Shown here: piece by piece, positions 7,921 through 17,482 of the stretch
How the letters are laid out: each line of letters begins with the position of its first letter
Numbering within the stretch: position 1 is the stretch's first letter
Source of the DNA: Agathobacter sp.
Lineage (GTDB): Bacteria > Bacillota > Clostridia > Lachnospirales > Lachnospiraceae
Reading direction: 5' to 3'
NCBI GenBank assembly: GCA_017623935.1
Contig: JAGAOC010000075.1
Span: 1 to 47,456, forward strand
DNA length: 47,456 nucleotides
The notes under the pieces: generated by a model
Told to the model about the DNA's origin: nothing
Database searches by the model: none
The model's input: the letters and a program-made list of their open reading frames with translations, nothing else
Program-made: the position numbers and the translations under genes

Positions 7921-7950
7921 AAAAAGATTGCGCTAAGCGCAATCTTTTTT
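7919..7950. terminator. Bidirectional terminator between convergent genes
   Basis: AAAAAGATTGCGC (7921-7933), loop TAA, then GCGCAATCTTTTTT (7937-7950). A perfect stem flanked by A-run and T-run serves the rightward propeller gene and the leftward operon ending at 7949, whose stop codon overlaps it. Confidence 0.9.
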
Positions 7951-9097
7951 ACTGTGGATAATACATATAGATCTCCTGATAGACTTCACTGATCTTCTCT
8001 GTGTCGTTATCGATCAGGATCACAGAAAGTACGTGGTTTCCTTCCGGAATTGGAAAGGCTTCTGTATACTTGTTACTGGTAATATTTGGTTCTGTTCCGT
8101 CCCAAGTATAATATGCGGTACAACCGGATGGAACTCGAACAGAAACAAGTGTCTCTTCGTTATATGTGCCTCCTCCCGGAGTTACCGTTGGCATATTTGG
8201 AGCTGGGATATCAATGGTATAAGTCAGAGTGATCACATTACTGTATAACCCTTTCTCATTCTTACATACTGCCTGAATGGTATATTCTCCCATCTTATCT
8301 AGAGAAATTGGTTCCTCATAGAGGCTTCCATTCTCAATAGGCTCTTTTCCATTGACGGTATAATAAACTTCATGTCCCGCCGCAGAAGATAATTCAACTG
8401 TAATATACTCCTGATATTCTCCTCCTGCCATACTAAATCGAGGCGTTGCCACCTGATAATCTTCAAAAAGTTTTAAGATCTGCTTATCCTCTATCCCTTC
8501 TTTTAAAGCTAAGATACTGTCATAATCTGCTTTACTATCATAGATCTTGATCAAGGTTTCATAAGCTTCTTTATTTTTGCTATCCCGTTGTAGGATCTCC
8601 CTACAAAGCATCATGGCAGAATCATGATCATTTCTATCCATATAGATATCTGTTAAGATCCGACGGATCTCTATATTATTCGGATCTAAAGATAAAGCTT
8701 TCTCATAATAAGAAATGGCTGTTTCGATATCGTCCTCTTCTTCTGCCATCTGGGCTTGCGTGATCTGATAATCAAAAGAATTATTCTGTTTTGTCTGAAT
8801 CTGCACATAGATCACTGCGGAAAATACTGCAATTAAGATCAATACCACAAAAATAATTGCAATCAGTGCCGCTTTATTGTTCTTTCTTTTTCTTGAAGTT
8901 GTCTTGCTCTTATCGGTCTGGGCAGTTGTCTGATTCGTCAAAGAGCTTTCCTGTTCCTGATTATCAGGGTCTAAAAGAGCTTTTAAATATTCGTCTTCTA
9001 ACACATTATAGTCAGGAACGATCTGTGCTTCTTTTCCACAACTTGAGCAATAAAGACAACCATCCCGAAGTTCTTCGCCACAATTAGCACACTTCAT
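7949..9097 (-). CDS. Zinc-ribbon, transmembrane, TPR and chitobiase-C-like domain protein
   Basis: 382 residues in four parts. A zinc ribbon at 3-20 (CANCGEEL...CLYCSSCG, cysteines 3, 6, 17, 20 plus an extra Cys 14); a charged low-complexity linker; one transmembrane helix at about 76-98; TPR-like repeats at about 112-205 (DIETAISYYEKALSLDPNN, MLCREILQRDSKNKEAYETL); and two copies of a roughly 80-residue beta-sandwich resembling the chitobiase C-terminal/Fn3-associated domain (220-298 'GHEVYYTVNGKEPIENGSLY' and 300-380 'CTAYYTWDGTEPNITSNKY'). Topology suggests the ribbon is inside the cell and the repeats outside. It is the last gene of the ftsK-fhs-folD group, 27 nt after folD. Function is not known; a surface scaffold or carbohydrate-contacting protein would fit. 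Confidence 0.85.
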   Translation of the reverse strand: MKCANCGEELRDGCLYCSSCGKEAQIVPDYNVLEDEYLKALLDPDNQEQESSLTNQTTAQTDKSKTTSRKRKNNKAALIAIIFVVLILIAVFSAVIYVQIQTKQNNSFDYQITQAQMAEEEDDIETAISYYEKALSLDPNNIEIRRILTDIYMDRNDHDSAMMLCREILQRDSKNKEAYETLIKIYDSKADYDSILALKEGIEDKQILKLFEDYQVATPRFSMAGGEYQEYITVELSSAAGHEVYYTVNGKEPIENGSLYEEPISLDKMGEYTIQAVCKNEKGLYSNVITLTYTIDIPAPNMPTVTPGGGTYNEETLVSVRVPSGCTAYYTWDGTEPNITSNKYTEAFPIPEGNHVLSVILIDNDTEKISEVYQEIYMYYPQ

Positions 9098-9124
9098 TTT
9101 TTCTCCCCTTATTGCTTTATGATT

Positions 9125-9970
9125 TTATGAATACATCTTCATTGCTTCTACACAGTTATTCATGAGCATAGCAATGGTCATAGGTCCTACTCCACCTGGA
9201 ACTGGTGTAATAGCAGATGCAATTGGGAAAACTTCATCATATTTTACATCTCCGCAGAGTTTGTTCTCGCTGTCTCTGTGAATTCCAACATCGATAACCA
9301 CTGCGCCTTCTTTTACATAATCAGCACCGATCATCTGTGGTTTTCCAATGGCTACGATCAAAATATCAGCCTGCTTGCAGACTTCTTTTAAATTAGCTGT
9401 TTTGGAATGACAGATAGTTACAGTAGCATTCTCTCGAAGCATTAAAAGGGACATTGGTTTTCCTACGATATTGCTTCTTCCGATCACTACGCAGTTCTTT
9501 CCTGCGATCTCTACATTGCTGCGTTTTAACAACTGAATGATTCCCGCTGGTGTACAGGATACAAATCCCTGCTGTCCGATCACTAAAGCGCCCACATTCT
9601 GTGGATGGAATCCATCTACATCCTTCTTAGGAGAGATTGCCTGGATCACTTCATCCTCGTTGATATGTTTTGGAAGTGGTAACTGACATAAGATTCCATG
9701 GATCGCTGGATCATTATTCAGTTTATCAATGATTCCTAATAATTCTTCCTGAGTGGTCTCTTCTGGAAGTTCATAAGCTACGGACTCAATGCCAATATAC
9801 TCACAAGCTTTTTTCTTATTCCCAACATACACGCTAGATGCAGGGTCATTGCCCACCTGAATTACTGCTAATGCACAGTTTTTTCCTGCGGCTTTTAACT
9901 CTGCTACTTCTTTTTTTAATTCTTCTTTAATATCTTTTGAAATCTGTTTTCCATCAATAATCGCTGCCAT
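9125..9970 (-). CDS. folD: Bifunctional methylenetetrahydrofolate dehydrogenase/cyclohydrolase
   Basis: 281 residues, the normal FolD length. It interconverts 5,10-methylene-, methenyl- and 10-formyl-tetrahydrofolate with NADP. Visible hallmarks are VQVGNDPASSVYVGNKKKACE with the catalytic YxxxK (Tyr 49, Lys 53 region), GILCQLPLPKH, DVDGFHPQNVG, the Rossmann GRSNIVGKPM and the PVPGGVGPMT terminal signature. It lies 10 nt after fhs, so the two consecutive folate one-carbon steps are encoded together. It initiates MAAIIDGKQISKDIK with a good Shine-Dalgarno sequence. Confidence 0.98.
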   Translation of the reverse strand: MAAIIDGKQISKDIKEELKKEVAELKAAGKNCALAVIQVGNDPASSVYVGNKKKACEYIGIESVAYELPEETTQEELLGIIDKLNNDPAIHGILCQLPLPKHINEDEVIQAISPKKDVDGFHPQNVGALVIGQQGFVSCTPAGIIQLLKRSNVEIAGKNCVVIGRSNIVGKPMSLLMLRENATVTICHSKTANLKEVCKQADILIVAIGKPQMIGADYVKEGAVVIDVGIHRDSENKLCGDVKYDEVFPIASAITPVPGGVGPMTIAMLMNNCVEAMKMYS

Positions 9971-9980
9971 TATTTTCTCC

Positions 9981-11651
9981 TTAGAATAATCCTGTAATTA
10001 CACCATTTTCATTTACATCAATACCAAAAGCTGCTGGCTTCTTTGGAAGTCCAGGCATGGTCATGATCGCACCATTGATCGCTACTACGAAACCTGCACC
10101 AGCAGAAACATATACTTCACGAACCTGAATGGTAAAACCAGAAGGTCTGCCTAATTTCTTAGGGTCATCAGATAAAGAATACTGGGTCTTAGCCATACAT
10201 ACTGGAAGGTTGCCCATACCAAGCTCTGTGATCCTCTTTAATTCTTTATCTGCAGCTGGTGTATAAGTCACTCCATCTGCACCATAGATCTCTCTTGCTA
10301 CTGTCTCGATCTTCTCTTTTAAAGAAAGTTCATCGTCGTATAATACCTTGAAATTACTTTCTTTTGTCTCTAAAGTCTCTAACACTTTTTCTGCTAAAGC
10401 AACTCCGCCTTCGCCACCTTTTTCCCAAACTTCAGAAAGGGCAAATTCACAGTTTCTTTCCTTACAGAAGGTCTCTACAAAGTCAGTTTCTGCCTTAGTA
10501 TCTGTTACAAAAGAGTTCAAAGTTACTACTACAGGAACTCCGTATTTCTGAAGATTTTCAATGTGTTTCTCCAGATTTACGATACCTTTCTTTAATGCTT
10601 CTAAATTCTCATTAGAAAGATCTTCTTTTGCTACGCCACCGTTATATTTTAATGCACGGATAGTTGCAACTAACACTACTGCATCTGGTTTTAACCCAGC
10701 TTTTCTACACTTAATATCGAAGAACTTCTCTGCTCCTAAGTCTGCCCCAAATCCTGCTTCTGTAATCACATAATCTGCCAGTTTTAAAGCTGTCTTTGTA
10801 GCACGGACACTGTTACAGCCATGAGCGATATTTGCAAATGGTCCACCATGAACGATAGCTGGAGTATGCTCTAAAGTCTGGATCAGGTTTGGCTTTAATG
10901 CATCTTTTAACAGAGCAGCCATTGCACCTGTAGCCTGCAGATCATCTGCTGTTACTGGCTTTCCTTCAAAATTATAAGCTACAATGATTCTACCAAGACG
11001 TTTCTTTAAATCTTCCATATCATCTGCCAGACAAAGGATTGCCATGATCTCAGAAGCAACTGTGATAACGAAATGATCTTCTCTTACCATTCCATCCATT
11101 TTATTTCCAAGACCAACAACAATGTTACGGAGAACACGGTCGTTCATATCCAGACAACGTTTCCAAACCACCTGTCTTGGATCGATTCCCAGTTCATTTC
11201 CCTGCTGAATGTGATTATCCAACAGTGCTGCAAGCAGGTTGTTTGCAGAAGTAATTGCATGAAAATCTCCTGTAAAATGCAGATTTAAGTCTTCCATTGG
11301 AACTACCTGAGCATATCCGCCGCCGGCAGCACCGCCCTTAATTCCAAAACATGGTCCTAAGGATGGCTCACGAAGTGCGATCACTGCTTTTTTTCCTAAT
11401 TTTCCAAAAGCCTGTCCTAATCCAACACTTGTGGTTGTCTTACCTTCTCCTGCTGGAGTAGGGTTGATAGCTGTAACCAGGATCAGTTTTCCATCTGGAT
11501 TGCTCTTAGTTTTCTCCATTAACTCGTCTGAGAGTTTTGCTTTATATTTTCCGTAGAATTCCAGATCATCCTCTGAAATCCCAATACTTGCTGCCACTTT
11601 TGCAATTGGCTCCATTACCGCTTCCTGTGCAATCTGAATATCCGTTTTCAT
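9981..11651 (-). CDS. fhs: Formate-tetrahydrofolate ligase
   Basis: 556 residues, the standard length of formyltetrahydrofolate synthetase (EC 6.3.4.3), which activates formate onto tetrahydrofolate with ATP. The P-loop ([17 protein letters not shown], about 66-82), the [28 protein letters not shown] block and [20 protein letters not shown] are all intact, as is the terminal PGLPKKPAA segment. With folD directly downstream it makes the first two steps of the methyl branch of the Wood-Ljungdahl pathway or a purine/formate supply route. No carbon monoxide dehydrogenase is in the window, so acetogenesis cannot be claimed. The 32-nt gap to ftsK suggests one transcript. Confidence 0.98.
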   Translation of the reverse strand: MKTDIQIAQEAVMEPIAKVAASIGISEDDLEFYGKYKAKLSDELMEKTKSNPDGKLILVTAINPTPAGEGKTTTSVGLGQAFGKLGKKAVIALREPSLGPCFGIKGGAAGGGYAQVVPMEDLNLHFTGDFHAITSANNLLAALLDNHIQQGNELGIDPRQVVWKRCLDMNDRVLRNIVVGLGNKMDGMVREDHFVITVASEIMAILCLADDMEDLKKRLGRIIVAYNFEGKPVTADDLQATGAMAALLKDALKPNLIQTLEHTPAIVHGGPFANIAHGCNSVRATKTALKLADYVITEAGFGADLGAEKFFDIKCRKAGLKPDAVVLVATIRALKYNGGVAKEDLSNENLEALKKGIVNLEKHIENLQKYGVPVVVTLNSFVTDTKAETDFVETFCKERNCEFALSEVWEKGGEGGVALAEKVLETLETKESNFKVLYDDELSLKEKIETVAREIYGADGVTYTPAADKELKRITELGMGNLPVCMAKTQYSLSDDPKKLGRPSGFTIQVREVYVSAGAGFVVAINGAIMTMPGLPKKPAAFGIDVNENGVITGLF

Positions 11652-11683
11652 TTTATTTCCTCCTATGAATAAATGATCTTATG

Positions 11684-14575
11684 TTACATTTCTCCAGCAG
11701 AAAACTGCTCAAATTCTTCCGGAGTCATTAATACCTTTCTTGGCTTGGTCCCCTCTTCCGGTCCCACGATTCCTGCTTCTTCCATCTGATCCATGATCCT
11801 GGCAGCCCGGTTAAAACCGACTTTTAAGTAACGCTGCAACATACCGATAGAAGCTTTTTCTTTATCAATGATGATCTTGGCTGCTTCCATAAAATAAGCA
11901 TCTCTGCCATCATCTTCTGTCTCAGCATCGGATATGGAAACAGTCTGGTTTCCAGAGGATTCCATACTTTCCATCTTCTGCTGTACATCACTGTTGTACT
12001 GTGCCATTCCATTATTTTCTTTAATGAAATTCACTACATCTGATACTTCCTGATCTGATATAAAAGCACCTTGAATACGGATTGGCTTCGGTGCACTCTG
12101 AGGACTAAAGAGCATATCACCTTTTCCTAAGAGTTTCTCTGCGCCGTTCATATCCAAAATAGTTCTGGAATCTACACCAGAGGTTACCGCAAAAGCGATT
12201 CGGCTTGGCATATTTGCCTTGATCAGACCTGTGATGACATTTACAGAAGGTCTCTGAGTTGCAATGACCAGATGAATTCCCGCTGCTCTTGCCAACTGTG
12301 CCAGACGGCAGATCGCATCTTCTACCTCTCTGGAAGCCACCATCATCAAATCTGCCAGCTCGTCTACGATAATGACGATCTGTGGCATGGTCTTTGGCAT
12401 TTCTGCCCCTTCCACTGGCGTAAGATTACGCACTTTTGCATTGTATTCATCAATCTTACGAACGCCGGATTCTGCAAACTTATTATAACGGTCAGTCATT
12501 TCCTGTACCGCCCAGTTCAAGGCTCCAGCTGCTTTCTTAGGATCTGTTACAACCGGGATCATCAAATGCGGGATTCCGTTGTAAACACTAAGCTCTACTA
12601 CCTTAGGATCGATCATGATCAATTTGACATCCTTAGGATCCGCTTTATATAAAATACTCATGATAATGGTATTAATACAGACTGATTTACCGGAACCGGT
12701 AGCACCTGCGATCAATACATGAGGCATCTTTGCAATATCTGTTACGGTAACTTTTCCTGCGATATCTTTACCTACTGCAAAACTGATCTTTGACTCTGCT
12801 TTCTCAAATTCTTCTGATTCGATCAGTTCCCGGAAAGGAACCATGACATTTTCTTTATTCGGCACTTCAATACCTACTGCAGCTTTTCCCGGGATCGGTG
12901 CTTCGATTCGGATATCTGCCGCCGCCAGATTCAACTTGATATCATCCGCCAGATTAACGATCTTGCTGACTTTTACTCCCATTTCCGGCTGAATCTCATA
13001 ACGGGTAACTGCAGGACCACAGCTGATATTAGTTACTGTAACATTAACACCGAAAGTCTGCAAGCACTGCTGAAGTTTTACTGCTGTTTCTTTTAATTCC
13101 TGCTGTGTATTGCCATTTTTCTTGCCATTTCCCGGCTTTAACAGGTCAATGACAGGGAATACATATTCTCTTGGCATTTCTGCTTCTGCCAGCTGGATCT
13201 GCTCTTCGATAGAAGTCTCTTCTTCCGGCTGAGAAGTCTGTTCTTCCTGTACGCTTGCAAAAGAGCTTGACACCCGGGACGCACTTGACAGACCACTTGA
13301 AGAACTAGTAGCAGACGACGCACCTGTCGAAGTTGCCATGATTGGCTGTGGCTGAACCTCTTCTGGCTCTTGAAGATCCTGGTTCCAAGCAGACATGATA
13401 TCTGGCTCTTCTACCACTCCGGTAACACTGATCCCTTCTAACTCCGCAAACATTCCAGAAACGTTAATTCCATCCGACTCTACTGCCATACCAACGTCCG
13501 CAGCAACTTCTTCTCCCTCGGCTCTGGTCACATGGCGTTCCTGAGAAACTACAGTCGGTTCATCTAAGATCCGACTTTCTTCTCTTAAAGCTTCTTCTAT
13601 CTTATGTATTACATCATCCGAAGAAAAATCCCCCTGGATAATAGAATCATCAATTGCTGCATAGGCTGAATAAGTATCGATCTCTTCCTGATTTCCAGTT
13701 GGATTGATCTCGCTCATTCTACCAGTTGTTACCAGTCTGGCTACCGCCTCCGATCTAGCTGCAACTATCGGTTCTACCGCTGATTCTGGCTCTACTGGTG
13801 GCAGGTCATAGGCCGGATCTGCTCTTAACTCACTGATCTCATCTGAACCTTCTTCCGGTTCCTCCACAATCCTGGTATCTGTAGACACACCTGCGATCCT
13901 TCGATCCATGCGTCTCTTTTCCCGTTCCTGCTTGTGATATTCATGGGATTCCATAGCTGATTCATACACCTTACGGCTTCCCTTTTGTACCCCTTTCATA
14001 GCGGAACGCTCTGTAATGAGTACTAGAGAAATGATCAGTACGATCACGTCTATAATATATGCTCCGATCTTTCCAAAAGCATTGGAGATCACATAGGCAA
14101 GCCAACCGCCTAAAATACCGCCGCCGGCTTTCTGATCCCGACTATACTGAAATGCTTCCAATGGTGTAGCGATCTCGTCTCCTGAAACCACCAGCCCCAT
14201 GAACATACAAAAGAATGACACAAATAATATAGCTGCAACGATCTTTACTACTGCAAAACGATTTCCCTTATTGGAAACTCCAAAAAATGTTCCTATTAAC
14301 AAAACAATCGGAAATATATACGCAATTACACCAAAAAGGCCAAAAATGAAACCACTAACTGCATTTCCAACAGTTCCACCCACTCCAAAATTACTGATCA
14401 GTAATAAAAGGCAGACTGCAACTACAATCCATAAAATAACTTCCATGCGGAAATTTTCTGCTTTTTCCTGCTCGATTGCAGCCTGACTTTTTCTTCCTTT
14501 TGCGGAAGTGCTGCTCTTTGACTTTGCTGATGTATTTGAACGACGTCTTGTTGAGGATGTTTTCCCCGCTGCCAT
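11684..14575 (-). CDS. ftsK: FtsK/SpoIIIE-type DNA translocase
   Basis: 963 residues from the ATG at 14575, which has GGAGG about 8 nt upstream; an in-frame ATG at 14617 would add 14 residues without a ribosome binding site. Order: basic Ser/Thr-rich tail (1-40), four transmembrane helices (about 44-62, 75-97, 107-131, 153-187), a long acidic linker (about 190-500), the RecA-like motor with Walker A GATGSGKS and Walker [14 protein letters not shown], and the C-terminal gamma winged helix ([24 protein letters not shown]) that reads polar DNA sequences. It pumps chromosomal DNA through the division or sporulation septum. The linker is rich in Glu, Ser and Pro, as usual. Whether it is the SpoIIIE or the vegetative FtsK cannot be told here. 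Confidence 0.95.
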   Translation of the reverse strand: MAAGKTSSTRRRSNTSAKSKSSTSAKGRKSQAAIEQEKAENFRMEVILWIVVAVCLLLLISNFGVGGTVGNAVSGFIFGLFGVIAYIFPIVLLIGTFFGVSNKGNRFAVVKIVAAILFVSFFCMFMGLVVSGDEIATPLEAFQYSRDQKAGGGILGGWLAYVISNAFGKIGAYIIDVIVLIISLVLITERSAMKGVQKGSRKVYESAMESHEYHKQEREKRRMDRRIAGVSTDTRIVEEPEEGSDEISELRADPAYDLPPVEPESAVEPIVAARSEAVARLVTTGRMSEINPTGNQEEIDTYSAYAAIDDSIIQGDFSSDDVIHKIEEALREESRILDEPTVVSQERHVTRAEGEEVAADVGMAVESDGINVSGMFAELEGISVTGVVEEPDIMSAWNQDLQEPEEVQPQPIMATSTGASSATSSSSGLSSASRVSSSFASVQEEQTSQPEEETSIEEQIQLAEAEMPREYVFPVIDLLKPGNGKKNGNTQQELKETAVKLQQCLQTFGVNVTVTNISCGPAVTRYEIQPEMGVKVSKIVNLADDIKLNLAAADIRIEAPIPGKAAVGIEVPNKENVMVPFRELIESEEFEKAESKISFAVGKDIAGKVTVTDIAKMPHVLIAGATGSGKSVCINTIIMSILYKADPKDVKLIMIDPKVVELSVYNGIPHLMIPVVTDPKKAAGALNWAVQEMTDRYNKFAESGVRKIDEYNAKVRNLTPVEGAEMPKTMPQIVIIVDELADLMMVASREVEDAICRLAQLARAAGIHLVIATQRPSVNVITGLIKANMPSRIAFAVTSGVDSRTILDMNGAEKLLGKGDMLFSPQSAPKPIRIQGAFISDQEVSDVVNFIKENNGMAQYNSDVQQKMESMESSGNQTVSISDAETEDDGRDAYFMEAAKIIIDKEKASIGMLQRYLKVGFNRAARIMDQMEEAGIVGPEEGTKPRKVLMTPEEFEQFSAGEM

Positions 14576-14674
14576 AAATAAACCTCCAAAAACTTGTAAA
14601 ATCCGGACTTTATCCAATCTTACCTATGATAGCATATTTTGGAGTTTTTGTCATTAGTATACTTTCCTATCTTT

Positions 14675-15559
14675 TCAGGAATCTTTCCCTTTATTTTCAG
14701 AAATAAGCTCATATAGTTTATGAAAAGCCTCTGAAATGCCGCCGACTGCGTCAATGATCCCCTCTTCTACTGCCTGAGCCCCTACCAAAATCGTGCCTAA
14801 ATCCTTGGTAAGCATCTGTTTATTGGTCATTAGTTCCTCAATCCGACTCTGTTTTACTCTGCAGTGATTCGATATAAAGCCCGTGATCCGATCCTGCATT
14901 TGCTTAAAATAATCATAGGTTGGCTGGGCACCGATCACTGTTCCATTCAACCGAACCGGATGGATGACCATCGTCCCACTGGGAACGATCAGAGAATAAT
15001 CCGTAGAAACCGCCAATGGAACTCCAATAGAATGGCTTCCCCCCAGCACTAACGAAACCGTAGGTTTACTTAAAGAAGCGATCATCTCTGCAATGGCAAG
15101 ACCACTTTCCACATCTCCCCCTACCGTATTCAATAGCAAAAGTACCCCATCTACTTCATTATCATCCTCAATACAAGCTAATTTAGGCAGAACATGTTCG
15201 TATTTTGTGGTCTTGGTATTCGGCGGCAGACAATCATGCCCCTCGATCTCCCCGATCACCGACAACAGATAGATCCGATAATCATCTCCATTCCCTCCCA
15301 GAAAAGCCTGTCCGGAATCAATGATCATCTGCTCCATTCTATCCTGTGCTTCGCCTTTTTCTTCCTGTCTGTCCCGATCTTCCCCTTTCGCTTCCTGACT
15401 CCCCCGGACATCCTCTCTCTCATCCACAGTTTCTCTATCCTCCTGGGACTTAGCGAAACATTTATCCCCATTTCCAGTTTGACTTTGTCTGCTTCTATCC
15501 GACGCACTTCCACCAATCGCATTCCTAGACTTTAAATACTCATATTCGTATATACACAT
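14675..15559 (-). CDS. TepA/ClpP-like serine peptidase
   Basis: 294 residues. Residues about 95-285 form a ClpP/crotonase-type fold of the TepA (translocation-enhancing protein) group: GVLLLLNTVGGDVESGLAIAEM, then the nucleophile in LVLGGSHSIGV (Ser 177 by alignment to the ClpP motif), the catalytic His in MVIHPV (His 200) and a likely Asp in MLTKDLGT (Asp 253). The first 75 residues are unusual, being a highly charged, low-complexity stretch (Arg, Asp, Glu, Gln) that replaces the short N-terminus of ClpP. The start is set by AAAGGAGAAGG directly before ATG. It lies 100 nt upstream of ftsK, as TepA-type genes often do in Clostridia and Bacilli. It lacks a signal peptide. The exact substrate is unknown. 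Confidence 0.88.
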   Translation of the reverse strand: MCIYEYEYLKSRNAIGGSASDRSRQSQTGNGDKCFAKSQEDRETVDEREDVRGSQEAKGEDRDRQEEKGEAQDRMEQMIIDSGQAFLGGNGDDYRIYLLSVIGEIEGHDCLPPNTKTTKYEHVLPKLACIEDDNEVDGVLLLLNTVGGDVESGLAIAEMIASLSKPTVSLVLGGSHSIGVPLAVSTDYSLIVPSGTMVIHPVRLNGTVIGAQPTYDYFKQMQDRITGFISNHCRVKQSRIEELMTNKQMLTKDLGTILVGAQAVEEGIIDAVGGISEAFHKLYELISENKGKDS

Positions 15560-15605
15560 ACCTTCTCCTTTCGTCTCTAAAAAACCTCACCCGAATACTT
15601 TTCCA

Positions 15606-15940
15606 TTTTTTGTAACTGTGATTTATGACTCAAAAAAGTTGTATGATAAATCCACTGTCATTTGGCACAAACGCATTATGCATTTGCCCATTTGGGAGGA
15701 AATTAGAACTTTCTTATTTTCCTAATAACTTTAGCAATTCTGGGACATGGATGTCCCAGAAAGGTGCAACTGAGCCTGGACGGCGAATTTGCACCGGTTG
15801 CGTCTCTCTGAAAGAAATTATGAGGAAAATAAGTAAAAGTTCTTTTTCTGGACAACGGGCAAAAAATAATGAAGTTGTGCAAAATGACATGGGGTTAGTA
15901 AACCCGAAATTTTTGAGCTACAAATCACGGTCACAAAAAA
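15606..15940. repeat. 335-bp imperfect inverted repeat (MITE-like element or large structured RNA)
   Basis: The left end TTTTTTGTAACTGTGATTT and the reverse complement of the right end, TTTTTTGTGACCGTGATTT, match with two changes, and the similarity continues inward for about 130 nt per arm (shared blocks include CTCAAAAA, TGTCATTT, GCACAA, CATTAT, TTGCCC, AGAACTTT, CTTATTTTCCT). The middle holds two further hairpins: TTCTGGGAC/GTCCCAGAA at 15738-15761 and GGTGCAA/TTGCACC at 15763-15795. The whole can fold into one long branched cruciform. No transposase is present and no clear target duplication was found. The right end merges with the glgA terminator T-run. It fills the region between glgA and the TepA-like gene, in which no credible gene was found. 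Confidence 0.7.
15738..15761. repeat. Perfect hairpin inside the inverted-repeat element
   Basis: TTCTGGGAC and GTCCCAGAA, nine pairs with a six-nt loop, at the centre of the element at 15606-15940. Confidence 0.75.
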
Positions 15941-15964
15941 TGCAGGTGCTAATGCACCTGCATT
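15932..15964 (-). terminator. Terminator of glgA
   Basis: Minus strand: AATGCAGGTGC (15964-15954), loop, GCACCTGCATT (15949-15939), then TTTTT. It lies 24 nt after the glgA stop codon. Confidence 0.9.
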
Positions 15965-15987
15965 CAGTATGTGTAATTCAATTATTC

Positions 15988-17439
15988 TTATTCACCTAAG
16001 AGGTAATTATACAGTCCCTCATAACGGAATTTGGAAGCATTCCATGAGAAGTCTTTCGCCATTCCACGGTCTACCATCTGGTTCCACTGACGCTTGCGAT
16101 CATAGAAAATATGCTTAGAGTAGTTGATAACAGAAAGCATTTCCTCTCCATTGTAGTTAGAAAATGAGAATCCATCACCAGTATTATCATACTCATTAAA
16201 TGCCTGTACGGTGTCTTTTAATCCACCAGTCTCTCTTACGATCGGAACTGTTCCGTAACGATAAGAGATCATCTGGGTCAGTCCGCATGGCTCAAAGCGG
16301 GATGGCATTAAGAATGCATCTGCCGCAGCATAAAGTTTATGAGCAAGATCATCTGAATAACAGATATTTGCAGAAACACGATCCGGATATTTCCATGCAT
16401 AATGACGGAACATATTCTCGTACTGTGGTTCGCCGGTTCCGATTACTACCAACTGTGTATGCTCATCTACAAGACGATCCATTACATAATTGATCAGGTC
16501 AAGACCTTTCTGGTCAGTCAATCGAGAGATCAGACCGATCATATATTTCTTCTTGTCTACTGCAAGGCCAAGATCCTGCTGTAAACGTTCTTTGTTGACA
16601 GATTTCTTCTGACGGAAGGATTCTGCATTATAATGTTCATAGATCTTCGGATCTGTCTCTGGATTATATACGCCGTAATCGATACCATTTACGATACCCT
16701 GCATATCAAAATGTCTTGCAGAAAGAAGTCCATTCAAGCCTTCTCCATAATAATCGCTCTGGATCTCGTTCGCATAAGTATCACTTACTGTGGTAATATA
16801 ATCTGCATAAACAAGACCACCCTTTAACATATTAGCGTCTTTGTTGAACTCTAATTTGTCTGGTGTGAAAAGATCTGCTGGGAAACCAGTCAACCCTTTC
16901 ATGGTCTTAATATCCCATACACCCTGGAATTTCAGGTTGTGAATGGTCATGATAGAACGAATTCCCCAGAAGAAAGAATCTGCAGAAAATTCATTCTTAA
17001 GATATACAGGAATCAGACCTGTCTCCCAGTCATGACAGTGAATGATGTCAGGACGGAAACCGATCAGTGGTAACATGGAAAGGACCGCTTTATCAAAGAA
17101 ACAGAATTTCTCGATATCAAAACGAATATCTCCATAAGGAGTAAAACAATTAAAATACTCCTGGTTGTCAATGAAGTAGTATGTAATTCCATCCATCTTA
17201 TACTGGAGTACACCTACATATTTGTTAGGAATATAACTTCCTGTTCCCATATAAAAATGGGTTACATACTCAAACTGATTACGAAAATGTTCCGGAATAC
17301 AGCTATAATTTGGGATTACAACTCGTACATCCCAATAGTTCTTATCAAATTCCTTTGGTAACGCCCCACAAACATCAGCCAGTCCACCTGTTTTAATAAA
17401 AGGCACACATTCTGATGCTGCAAATAATATTCTCTTCAT
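15988..17439 (-). CDS. glgA: Glycogen (starch) synthase, GT5 family
   Basis: 483 residues, close to the usual 475-485 for bacterial GlgA (EC 2.4.1.21). It extends alpha-1,4-glucan from ADP-glucose. The N-terminal ADP-glucose loop KTGGLADVCGALP (about 17-29) is intact, as are IIHCHDWETGLIP, the EFNKDANMLKGGLVYAD segment and the C-terminal GT-B donor site SRFEPCGLTQMISYRYGTVPIVRETGGLKDTV. The start has GGGGAGG 8 nt upstream. No other glycogen gene is in the window. It is 43 nt after yebC and ends at a strong terminator, so it may be read from the yebC promoter at 18268-18296. Confidence 0.97.
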   Translation of the reverse strand: MKRILFAASECVPFIKTGGLADVCGALPKEFDKNYWDVRVVIPNYSCIPEHFRNQFEYVTHFYMGTGSYIPNKYVGVLQYKMDGITYYFIDNQEYFNCFTPYGDIRFDIEKFCFFDKAVLSMLPLIGFRPDIIHCHDWETGLIPVYLKNEFSADSFFWGIRSIMTIHNLKFQGVWDIKTMKGLTGFPADLFTPDKLEFNKDANMLKGGLVYADYITTVSDTYANEIQSDYYGEGLNGLLSARHFDMQGIVNGIDYGVYNPETDPKIYEHYNAESFRQKKSVNKERLQQDLGLAVDKKKYMIGLISRLTDQKGLDLINYVMDRLVDEHTQLVVIGTGEPQYENMFRHYAWKYPDRVSANICYSDDLAHKLYAAADAFLMPSRFEPCGLTQMISYRYGTVPIVRETGGLKDTVQAFNEYDNTGDGFSFSNYNGEEMLSVINYSKHIFYDRKRQWNQMVDRGMAKDFSWNASKFRYEGLYNYLLGE

Positions 17440-17482
17440 GAAATTACCTCCCCGTATGGAATTACATTTTATTTGAATCTAA

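Noticed and set aside
9981..11651. Wood-Ljungdahl acetogenesis locus
   Set aside because: Only fhs and folD are present; no methyltransferase, corrinoid protein or CO dehydrogenase genes. Both enzymes are common in non-acetogens.
14576..14617. Upstream start for ftsK at 14617
   Set aside because: No ribosome binding site; GGAGG stands before the ATG at 14575.
15560..15605. Promoter or small gene directly upstream of the TepA-like gene
   Set aside because: Only the ribosome binding site and A/T-rich sequence were seen; no pair of -35 and -10 boxes with proper spacing was found.
15625..15999. 124-codon rightward open frame across the inverted-repeat element
   Set aside because: It lies within a long palindrome, reads through the glgA terminator into the end of glgA, has no ribosome binding site and shows low-complexity, non-protein-like composition. 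I treat it as an artefact of the element.
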